This document shows positions 24,968-32,553 of a stretch of 64,000 nt of DNA, piece after piece. The notes under the pieces are model-generated. The model saw only the letters and a list, made by a program, of their open reading frames with translations. It did no database searches and was not told the DNA's origin. How positions within the stretch are numbered: the first letter of the stretch is position 1; the number at the start of each line of letters is the position of its first letter. Both the position numbers and the translations under genes were made by a program. Source of the DNA: Microbulbifer sp. Q7 (lineage in GTDB: Bacteria; Pseudomonadota; Gammaproteobacteria; Pseudomonadales; Cellvibrionaceae); NCBI RefSeq assembly GCF_001639145.1, contig NZ_LROY01000002.1:1148501-1212500 (forward strand), read 5' to 3'.

Positions 24968-27900
24968 ATGACAACGCCTGTACCCGTAGATGCCCATGAG
25001 CGCGCGCAAGCCCTGGAGATCACCGAAAGCTTTGCGGTGTCGGCGCCCGCCGGCTCCGGCAAGACCGGCCTGCTCACCCAGCGCCTGCTGAAGCTGCTCG
25101 GCGCCTGCCAGCAGCCCGAAGAAGTGCTCGCCATCACCTTCACCCGCAAAGCCGCCGGCGAAATGCGCGAGCGCCTGCTGGACGCACTGCTGGATGCCCG
25201 GGACAATCCGGAACCGGAAAATCCCCACGGCAAAATCACCTGGCAACTGGCGCGGAACCTCCTGGCCCACGACCAGCAACAGGGGTGGCACCTGCTGCAA
25301 AGCCCGCAGCGCCTGCGCATCCAGACCATCGACGGCCTGTGCCGCAATATTGCCAGCCAGCTGCCTATCGACAGCGGCCTCGGCGCACCCGGTGAACCAC
25401 TGGATCAGCCGGCGATCGCCTACGAGATGGCCATCGCCAACCTGCTGAAAAAACTCGAACGGGAAGAACTCGACGAGGACCTGGGCCGACTGTTGCTGCA
25501 TCTGGACAACAATCTTCCGCAAGTCAGCGACATGCTGAAAACCCTGCTGGAGAAACGGGAACAATGGCTGGAGCCGTTGCTCTCGGTACACGATGAAGTC
25601 GCCGAAGATTATTTCACCCAGGTGATCAAGGAGCTAATCAACGGGCAATTGGTCGTGTTCAAGAACTGCCTTGGCAGCTTCGCCGGCGAGCTGCTGCAGC
25701 TGGCGGATTACGCCGGCAGCAACCTGCAGCAAGAGAAGCCCGGGCATATTGTCGGCAACCTCGCCGGTATCAGCGCCCTGCCCCCCTGCGACGACACTGG
25801 CCTGACACAGTGGCTGGCACTGGCAGAGCTACTGGCAACAGGCACCGGTACGCTGCGCAAATCCGTCAACAAGACCATCGGCTTTCCCGCCGCCGACAAG
25901 AACTGTCCTGACCCCGAGCGGGCAAAAGCCCACAAAGAACGCATGACCGCCCTACTGGAGTCCATGCAGGATGTGCCCGAGGTACTCGATGTCATCGCCG
26001 AAGTACGCACCCTGCCCGCCGGCATGGACGACAGCCAGTGGCAGATCCTGCGCGCCATGGCGCGGGTGCTGCCGCTGCTGGTGGCGGAACTCAAGCTGGT
26101 CTTTCAACAACTGGGGAGCACCGACTTTACCGAGGTGGCGCAGGCGGCACTGGCGGCGCTGGGGGACACTGACTCCCCCACCGATGTCGCGCTGAAACTG
26201 GACGTACAGATCCGCCACATTCTGGTGGACGAGTTTCAGGATACCTCGCAGCTACAGCTGGAACTGCTGCAAAAACTCACCGCCGGCTGGGAACCCGACG
26301 ACGGCCGCAGCCTGTTTATCGTGGGCGACGGCATGCAGTCCTGTTACGGATTCCGCAATGCCAACGTGGGTATTTTTCTCGATGCGCGCAATGAAGGCAT
26401 CGGCGAATTGCCGTTGACGCCACTCAACCTGCAGGTGAACTTCCGCTCCAGCAATGCCGTGGTGGACTGGGTCAACCGCACGTTTGTCCGCGCGTTCCCC
26501 CCCCGGGACAATATCAGCCGCGGCGCAGTGCGCTACCTGGATTCGGTCGCCTTCAAACCGCGGGATTGGGAGGGCGAGCCGGTCAGTTTCTACGGTTGCG
26601 TGGACGACGAAGACCGCTTGCAGGAAGCCGAACAAGCGGTTTCTATTGTTCAGGACCTGCAGTCCCGGGCACCAGAAGACCGTATCGCGATTCTGGTGCG
26701 CAATAAAAAACACCTGCAACAGATTCTGCCCGCGCTGACCCGTGCCGGCATTGCCTATCAGGCCCAGGACCTGGCCCCCCTCGCCAGCAAAATGGTCGTG
26801 CTTGATCTGCTGAGCCTCACACGCGCGCTGCAGGACCCCAGCGACCGTACCAGCTGGTTGGCCGTACTGCGCGCGCCCTGGTGCGGGCTGGCATTACCGG
26901 ACCTGTTTACACTCGCCAATTTCGATGCGGGCGAAATGGGCCCTCGCGATCCCCGGGTAACCCCCATTCTCAATACGCTCAGTAATCCGCAAGCCCTTGC
27001 GGCACTGAGCACCGATGGTCGCGCACGGCTGGAGCGCTGCCTGCCGCACTTGCTGGAAAGCTGGCAGCAACGGGGGCGCAAGCCACTGCGCGTATTCCTC
27101 GAAGGCCTGTGGCTCGCCCTCGGTGGTCCCGCCACCGTCGCCGACCGGCGCGAGCTGAGTAACGCCGCGGACTTTTTCCAGCTGCTTGAGAAGTATGACC
27201 ACGGTGGCGGCATCGCCGACTGGCCCGCGTTCGAGCAGGCACTGGAAAAGCTCTTCGCCCGCCCAGCACAGGAAGCGCGGGTGCAGGTCATGACCATTCA
27301 CAAATCCAAGGGGCTGGAGTTCGAGCACGTGCTCATTCCCGGGCTGGACAAGTCCGGTGGTGCCGGCGGCAGCGACCAGCTGCTGCGCTGGTGCAGCTGG
27401 CTCAACAGCGATGCCCACACCCGCTTCCTGCTCGCGCCAAAAAGCCCACGCAGCGGCAAAGATCCGCTGTATGCCCACGTAAAGCACGACAACAGCGAAC
27501 GTGAGCGTTTGGAGGGCACGCGCCTGCTGTATGTAGGCTGCACCCGCGCCATTCACAGCCTGCACTTGCTGGCCTGCGTAAAATCCTCTGACAAGAAAAA
27601 TGAAGACTACAAGGCACCCACCGCCGCCTCACTGCTGGCCTGTATCTGGCCGACTCTGAGCGACAACCAGGGCAGCCCCTGGTGCCACTGGCTGCAGACT
27701 GACACCCCGACGCAACAGACGGAATACCGGGACCACAGTTACCTGCTGCACCTGCCCCAGGACTGGCGGCCGCCCGCCTTCCCGCGTGAGGACTATCTCG
27801 CCCGCTATCGTATGGGCGACTTCCAGCGTGATGACAGTGAAGAGGCCAACCTGCCGGAACTCGGACAGGTGCAACAGCGCTGGTTCCGCCACGCGGGTAC

Positions 27901-28408
27901 CGTCGCCCACGAAACCCTGGCCACGCTCACCGAATCGCCCGAGCGCCTCGCGACACCCGCGCAGCAGCTCATCGAGGAGCTGCGCCCACTCTGGCAGCTG
28001 CGCCTTGGTCAGCTTGGACTGAATGGCAGCAGCCTGGAAAAGGCGCAGGAGAAAGTGGAACAGGCCATTGTGCGCACGCTGGACTGCAAAACCGGGCGCT
28101 GGCTACTGGATGCCAAACACGCTGATAGCACTGCGGAACTCGAGCTGCACAGTGGTGGACGCGAGCTCAGGCGCAGCATCATCGACCGTACGTTTATCGA
28201 TGCAAAAGGCAGCCGCTGGATCATTGATTATAAAACCGCGGAACCCGCCGCTGCTGAGCCTACGGAAGCGTTTGTGGCCAACCAGCTAGAGCAGTACCGC
28301 CATCAGCTGGAAAACTACCGCCGGCTGTTTTACCAGCGCGGCGAGAAAACCGTGCGTTGCGCGCTCTACTTCCCGCTGCTACAGCACATGGCCGAACTGC
28401 CCAATTGA
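24968..28408 (+). CDS. AddA-like UvrD-family helicase-exonuclease
   Basis: 1146 residues. Superfamily 1 helicase motifs are complete: Walker A SAPAGSGKT (25-33), TFTRKAAGEMRER, Walker B VDEFQDT (Asp421, Glu422), VNFRSS, and MTIHKSKGLEF. The C terminus carries a second RecB-like nuclease with VAHETL (His981), IIDRTF and IIDYKTA (Asp1087, Lys1089). Together with its upstream partner it makes a two-nuclease, one-motor design like AddAB. It is predicted to process broken DNA ends for RecA; recognition of a Chi-like site cannot be inferred. Starts 4 bp after the partner's stop. Confidence 0.88.
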   Translation: MTTPVPVDAHERAQALEITESFAVSAPAGSGKTGLLTQRLLKLLGACQQPEEVLAITFTRKAAGEMRERLLDALLDARDNPEPENPHGKITWQLARNLLAHDQQQGWHLLQSPQRLRIQTIDGLCRNIASQLPIDSGLGAPGEPLDQPAIAYEMAIANLLKKLEREELDEDLGRLLLHLDNNLPQVSDMLKTLLEKREQWLEPLLSVHDEVAEDYFTQVIKELINGQLVVFKNCLGSFAGELLQLADYAGSNLQQEKPGHIVGNLAGISALPPCDDTGLTQWLALAELLATGTGTLRKSVNKTIGFPAADKNCPDPERAKAHKERMTALLESMQDVPEVLDVIAEVRTLPAGMDDSQWQILRAMARVLPLLVAELKLVFQQLGSTDFTEVAQAALAALGDTDSPTDVALKLDVQIRHILVDEFQDTSQLQLELLQKLTAGWEPDDGRSLFIVGDGMQSCYGFRNANVGIFLDARNEGIGELPLTPLNLQVNFRSSNAVVDWVNRTFVRAFPPRDNISRGAVRYLDSVAFKPRDWEGEPVSFYGCVDDEDRLQEAEQAVSIVQDLQSRAPEDRIAILVRNKKHLQQILPALTRAGIAYQAQDLAPLASKMVVLDLLSLTRALQDPSDRTSWLAVLRAPWCGLALPDLFTLANFDAGEMGPRDPRVTPILNTLSNPQALAALSTDGRARLERCLPHLLESWQQRGRKPLRVFLEGLWLALGGPATVADRRELSNAADFFQLLEKYDHGGGIADWPAFEQALEKLFARPAQEARVQVMTIHKSKGLEFEHVLIPGLDKSGGAGGSDQLLRWCSWLNSDAHTRFLLAPKSPRSGKDPLYAHVKHDNSERERLEGTRLLYVGCTRAIHSLHLLACVKSSDKKNEDYKAPTAASLLACIWPTLSDNQGSPWCHWLQTDTPTQQTEYRDHSYLLHLPQDWRPPAFPREDYLARYRMGDFQRDDSEEANLPELGQVQQRWFRHAGTVAHETLATLTESPERLATPAQQLIEELRPLWQLRLGQLGLNGSSLEKAQEKVEQAIVRTLDCKTGRWLLDAKHADSTAELELHSGGRELRRSIIDRTFIDAKGSRWIIDYKTAEPAAAEPTEAFVANQLEQYRHQLENYRRLFYQRGEKTVRCALYFPLLQHMAELPN

Positions 28409-28437
28409 CCGCGGAACACCACCCGTTTTGCAGCCCT

Positions 28438-28469
28438 GGGGATGGGCAAGCAGGGAACTGCCCATCCCC
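28438..28469. terminator. Strong hairpin downstream of the AddA-like gene
   Basis: A perfect 11-bp inverted repeat GGGGATGGGCA / TGCCCATCCCC (28438-28448 and 28459-28469) with a 10-nt loop, 30 bp after the helicase stop. No T-run follows on the plus strand, so it may be a stabilising 3' stem or a Rho-assisted terminator rather than a canonical one. Confidence 0.45.
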
Positions 28470-28686
28470 CTTCGCGTCTTGCCGCCCCGTCAACATGCAA
28501 CCACATCCCTGCCATACGCCATTTAGCCGGACAAATGTTTCGAATCAGGAACAAACCGGTGACACCTAAAACTGTTTCAAATGAAACCCTAGCCCTCTCC
28601 CCTGTCACTGGTTAGCATTAGCTCCCCGCAGCACACGGGCTGTGGGCACGGAAGCCATTAAATTTTTGAAAAGTAGTGATTCAACC

Positions 28687-29760
28687 ATGACCACGCAGCA
28701 GTTCGACGACCTGAATGTCGTCTCCCAGGACATCCTGATCACACCGGAAGCGCTGAAATCGGAACTGCCCGTCAGCGAGGTTGCCGAAGCCTCGGTCGCC
28801 GCCGGTCGCGCCGCCGTGCGCGACATTCTGGACCGCAAAGACCACCGCCTGATGGTGGTGATCGGCCCCTGCTCCGTTCACGATGTGGACGCGGCCATTG
28901 ATTATGCCAAGCGCCTCAAGGCACTGGCCGACAAGGTGTCCGATACCCTGCTGATCGTCATGCGCGTGTATTTTGAAAAGCCCCGCACCACCGTGGGCTG
29001 GAAAGGCCTGATCAACGACCCGCACCTGGACGACTCGTTCAAGATCGAAGATGGGCTGCACATCGGCCGCAAGTTGCTGCTGGACATCGCCGAGCTGGGC
29101 CTGCCCACCTCCACAGAAGCGCTGGACCCCATCTCGCCCCAGTATTTGCAGGACCTGATCTCCTGGTCCGCCATCGGCGCACGCACGACCGAATCCCAGA
29201 CCCACCGGGAAATGGCCAGCGGCCTGTCCTCTGCCGTGGGTTTCAAGAACGGCACCGACGGCAGCCTTGAAGTCGCCATCAACGCGCTTCAGTCCACTGC
29301 GAATCCGCACCGCTTCCTGGGTATCAACAAAAAAGGCCAGGTGGCCATTATCCACACCGCCGGCAACAAATACGGCCATGTGGTATTGCGTGGCGGTAAC
29401 GAAAAGCCCAATTACGACTCGGTCAGTGTGGCCATGTGTGAGAAAGAGCTGAAAGCAGCCGGGCTGGTGCCGAACATCATGGTGGATTGCAGCCATGCCA
29501 ACTCCAATAAAAATCACGAGTTGCAGCCGCTGGTGGTCGACAACGTCACTCACCAGATTCTCGACGGCAACAACTCCATCATTGGCATCATGGTTGAGAG
29601 CAACCTGAAGGCCGGCAACCAGAAAATCAGCAGCGACCGCAGCCAGATGGAATACGGCGTTTCGGTCACCGACAAATGCATCGACTGGGAAACCACGGAA
29701 GCACTGCTGCTGAAAATGGCGGAACAGCTGCGTACGCCCCTCAAGGCCAGACAAGGCTAA
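28687..29760 (+). CDS. aroG: 3-deoxy-7-phosphoheptulonate synthase (DAHP synthase, class I)
   Basis: 357 residues. Joins phosphoenolpyruvate and erythrose 4-phosphate in the first step of the shikimate pathway. Class I motifs are visible: VVIGPCSVHD (metal-binding Cys), MRVYFEKPRTTVGWKGL, GARTTESQTHRE, VDCSHANSNK and GIMVESNL. The N-terminal extension before the barrel is where aromatic amino acids bind in the AroF/G/H enzymes; which amino acid inhibits this one cannot be read safely, so the symbol is by family. The ATG at 28687 is chosen by homology; the ribosome-binding site is weak and an upstream GTG at 28642 stays in frame. Confidence 0.9.
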   Translation: MTTQQFDDLNVVSQDILITPEALKSELPVSEVAEASVAAGRAAVRDILDRKDHRLMVVIGPCSVHDVDAAIDYAKRLKALADKVSDTLLIVMRVYFEKPRTTVGWKGLINDPHLDDSFKIEDGLHIGRKLLLDIAELGLPTSTEALDPISPQYLQDLISWSAIGARTTESQTHREMASGLSSAVGFKNGTDGSLEVAINALQSTANPHRFLGINKKGQVAIIHTAGNKYGHVVLRGGNEKPNYDSVSVAMCEKELKAAGLVPNIMVDCSHANSNKNHELQPLVVDNVTHQILDGNNSIIGIMVESNLKAGNQKISSDRSQMEYGVSVTDKCIDWETTEALLLKMAEQLRTPLKARQG

Positions 29761-29780
29761 GCCGCAGAATTTGCCATCAA

Positions 29781-29813
29781 ACAAAGGGCCAGCAACGCTG
29801 GCCCTTTGTGTTT
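29781..29813 (+). terminator. Terminator hairpin after DAHP synthase
   Basis: A 13-bp stem ACAAAGGGCCAGC / GCTGGCCCTTTGT (29781-29793 and 29797-29809) with loop AAC, followed by GTTT. The T-run is short, but the stem is long and contains flanking A and T tracts. Confidence 0.8.
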
Positions 29814-29892
29814 CCGCCGTAGCGCTTCCCCGCCGTTGGATATGCTGTAAGATTCTGGCTATCGCGTTTGACACAAGGTCCGGGCTACCAGC

Positions 29893-30780
29893 ATGTCCAG
29901 AATCAACTACCACCACCTGTATTACTTCTGGCGGGTTGCGTGTGCGGAAAATCTCACACAAGTAGCCAAGGACATCCACCTGTCGCAATCGGCGATCTCC
30001 GCACAGCTCAAGCAATTCCAGCATAACCTGGGGGTGGACCTGTTCGAGCGTCAGGGCCGGAAACTGGTGCTCACCGGTGAGGGTCGGAAAGTACTCGACT
30101 ATGCGAACGAAATATTCGCCAAAGGCGAGGAGCTGGAACAGCTGATCGCACAGGGCTTCGCACCCACCGGGCAACATGTCTCTATCGGTGTCCTGAACAA
30201 CCTGTCACGTAATTTCGTGGAGAGCTTTATCCTGCCCCTGCTGGAAGATGCTGAAACCACGTTTTCTTTGCATACCAGCACCATGCCCAATCTGTTGAAC
30301 GGGCTTGAAAACTACCAGTACGACGTGATTCTCACCAACCACAATGTAGAGGTGGGGCTACAGGAGCCCATGTGGCGGAGCGAGCTGCTCTCGCGTCAGG
30401 CCATCGCGGTGGTTTCCTCCTCCAAACCACCCCGCCGGCGCAGCTTCCCGGACAGCTATCGCAATGCCCACTGGGTTTTGCCCTCCAAAAACAGTGAAGT
30501 TCGTTCCGCATTTACGGTGCTCTGTGCCAAGCACCAGTACCACCCCAGCATAAAGGCGGAAACAGACGATATGGCCATGCTGCGCCTGCTGGCCCGGGAT
30601 AGCGGCGCCTACTCGGTGCTGCCTGAAGTTGTGGTCCGCGATGAAATCGCCCAGGGCACCCTGCATGTACACCAGAGTCTTCCGGATGCCTTTGAGCATT
30701 TTTATGCAGTGACCCTGGCAAACAGGGCAATCCCGGAAAACGTACAGGATTTGATCGAGAAAGTGCGCGCCCAGCGCTGA
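29893..30780 (+). CDS. LysR-family regulator, NhaR-like, beside the DAB operon
   Basis: 295 residues. The N-terminal helix-turn-helix (about 1-60) starts INYHHLYYFWRVA and has LSQSAISAQLKQFQ, the NhaR subtype signature; the rest (about 90-290) is the LysR substrate-binding domain. LysR regulators next to dabAB genes occur in other bacteria and are thought to tune inorganic-carbon uptake. The gene is co-directional with dabB, 192 bp upstream, and two palindromes sit in that gap, so it is a good candidate to control dabB-dabA. NhaR itself responds to Na+, so the signal may be ions, pH or bicarbonate. Confidence 0.85.
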   Translation: MSRINYHHLYYFWRVACAENLTQVAKDIHLSQSAISAQLKQFQHNLGVDLFERQGRKLVLTGEGRKVLDYANEIFAKGEELEQLIAQGFAPTGQHVSIGVLNNLSRNFVESFILPLLEDAETTFSLHTSTMPNLLNGLENYQYDVILTNHNVEVGLQEPMWRSELLSRQAIAVVSSSKPPRRRSFPDSYRNAHWVLPSKNSEVRSAFTVLCAKHQYHPSIKAETDDMAMLRLLARDSGAYSVLPEVVVRDEIAQGTLHVHQSLPDAFEHFYAVTLANRAIPENVQDLIEKVRAQR

Positions 30781-30878
30781 ATCCCGCGACCCGACAGTTC
30801 ACTTTCACTACATATTATTGAATATTACGTTAAATTAAATCGAAGGTTTAACCAAAACACAGTGTAATGAGCACCAGT

Positions 30879-30926
30879 TATTCGTTTTAAGTTAACGAAT
30901 ACAGAAAATTTTTCGATTTTCTGTAT
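30879..30926 (+). promoter_or_regulatory. Two overlapping palindromes upstream of dabB, probable regulator site
   Basis: The first is TATTCGTT / AACGAATA (30879-30886 and 30894-30901) with 7 bp between arms; the second is ATACAGAAAAT / ATTTTCTGTAT (30899-30909 and 30916-30926) with a 6-bp spacer. Both are perfect and share three bases. They lie 46-94 bp before the dabB ATG in a markedly AT-rich stretch unlike the flanking genes. The first contains the T-N11-A geometry of LysR sites. The second could alternatively act as an RNA hairpin in the dabB leader. Sites are seen; function is inferred. Confidence 0.55.
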
Positions 30927-30972
30927 AACCCTGAGAGTGGTTTACTTGCGCCCACTCACTCAGGGGGTCTTC

Positions 30973-32553
30973 ATGTCATCTTTGCCATTCACACTGTCAC
31001 TTATCTCGCTACCACTGTTCTGGCTGGTTCTTGCCCGTTTTGGCAATAAAACATCCTTCGCAAAACGGAACTGGCTGTTGTCTCGGCTTTCCATCGTCGG
31101 ATCGTTAACCCTGCTGGCACTGCTGCTGGCGATTTTCTGGGTGCAACCGCCGCTTACCGGAGAGCTCCTGTTCAAGCTCACACCCATCAACACGGCGGTA
31201 ATCACGGTCGTGGTGTTGATTGGTGGCGTTATCGTGCGCTATTCGCGGAACTACATGACGGGTGAGACATGTTACCCGGCATTTTTTCGCTGGATGAAAC
31301 TCACATTGGCCGCCGTGGTCGTCACGTTGATGTCCAATCATCTCGCCGTCTTCTGGCTGGGCTGGCTCTGCGTGAGCTTATCGCTGCACCGTTTACTGGT
31401 GCTCTACCCGGATCGACCGCGGGCGGTGCTGGGTGCGCACAAAAAGTTTTTCGTAGCGCGCTTGTCCGAGACGCTCATGCTCGCAGGATTTGCCCTGCTC
31501 TACTGGGTTTTCCAAACGCCCTACATTGATGATCTGCTCGTCTCCCTCGCGCAAATTGATACGCTGCCACAGCAGCAACGCCATCTGGTTGAAGCCGCCG
31601 CAATTTTGCTGGCGAGCGCAGCCATCCTGAAGTGTGCGCAGCTGCCCTTTCACGGTTGGCTGATCAACGTGGTGGAGGCGCCGACTCCGGTCAGCGCACT
31701 GCTCCATGCTGGTGTTATCAACCTGGGGGGCTACCTGTTGCTGGCCTTTGCCCCGCTGATTGCCCTGTTCCCCAGCGCACAATGGTTAATCCTCGTGTGT
31801 GCCGGACTCAGCACAATTTTCGCCGCGCTCATTATGAGCACCCGGGTCAGCGTTAAAGTTCGGCTCGCCTGGTCTACCTCGTCGCAGATGGGGCTCATGT
31901 TGATCGAGTGCGCACTGGGGCTTTACGCACTGGCGCTGGTCCACCTCGTCGCACACGCGCTGTATAAGGCCTTCGCCTTCCTGAACAGTGGCAGCGCCGT
32001 CAGCGAGCAGGTTGCCTCCAGCATTGCCGGGATGGAATTGCCACGGGGCAAGATGCTACTAGCGAGCGCACTAATCACCGCACTCGGTGCCGGCGCGGCG
32101 ATCTGGCTGATCGACTGGCAGTCCCCCATCGCCCCCTGGGTGCTCCTGACCCTGTCTCTGGTATCGCTGCTCGCAATCGGCACCGTGCAACCCTCTCGTT
32201 CCGCGCTCATGTCCGCAATCACGGTCACGCTGGGCCTTGCCGCCAGTTATGTCATTGCCAAGACCCTTGCAGGCACCTATCTGCTGGAAGAACTCCCCGC
32301 GCCTGTAGCCGGCCTGTCTGCAATGGATCTCTGGATCTCCACCCTGTTTGTTCTGTTGTTCGCCGTATCCTGGCTGCTCAAACTGCAGGCCCACCGGTCA
32401 TGGGTACAGAAACTCAAGCAAACACTGTTTGCGGGCTTATATCTTGATGAATGGTTTACCCGGGCAACCCTGAAGCTCTGGCCCGTCTACCTGCGTGAAA
32501 GCACACCAACCAATGCCGCGAAAGCCTCCGTCACTACTATCGGGAGCCGATAA
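30973..32553 (+). CDS. dabB: DabB, membrane subunit of the DAB inorganic-carbon accumulation complex
   Basis: 526 residues, a NuoL/MrpA-type proton-conducting membrane protein with about 13 hydrophobic helices. The typical antiporter-core segment QLPFHGWLINVVEAPTPVSALLHAG and the helix-break lysine/histidine residues are present. Paired with DabA it is proposed to couple cation flow to one-way conversion of CO2 to bicarbonate in the cytoplasm. The ATG at 30973 has GGGGG 5 nt upstream; the codons from 30937 are leader. Its stop overlaps the dabA start (TAATG), so the subunits are made together. Without the dabA neighbour it would be called an NADH dehydrogenase subunit 5 homologue. Confidence 0.9.
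   Translation: MSSLPFTLSLISLPLFWLVLARFGNKTSFAKRNWLLSRLSIVGSLTLLALLLAIFWVQPPLTGELLFKLTPINTAVITVVVLIGGVIVRYSRNYMTGETCYPAFFRWMKLTLAAVVVTLMSNHLAVFWLGWLCVSLSLHRLLVLYPDRPRAVLGAHKKFFVARLSETLMLAGFALLYWVFQTPYIDDLLVSLAQIDTLPQQQRHLVEAAAILLASAAILKCAQLPFHGWLINVVEAPTPVSALLHAGVINLGGYLLLAFAPLIALFPSAQWLILVCAGLSTIFAALIMSTRVSVKVRLAWSTSSQMGLMLIECALGLYALALVHLVAHALYKAFAFLNSGSAVSEQVASSIAGMELPRGKMLLASALITALGAGAAIWLIDWQSPIAPWVLLTLSLVSLLAIGTVQPSRSALMSAITVTLGLAASYVIAKTLAGTYLLEELPAPVAGLSAMDLWISTLFVLLFAVSWLLKLQAHRSWVQKLKQTLFAGLYLDEWFTRATLKLWPVYLRESTPTNAAKASVTTIGSR

Noticed and set aside
28681-30177. Minus-strand frame of 498 codons opposite DAHP synthase and the LysR gene
   Set aside because: It crosses two genes with strong homology, the terminator between them and an intergenic region; a shadow of GC-rich codon use.
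30973-32553. Respiratory complex I or Mrp antiporter subunit
   Set aside because: No other nuo or mrp genes are adjacent; the overlap with a DabA having complete zinc ligands fits DabB.
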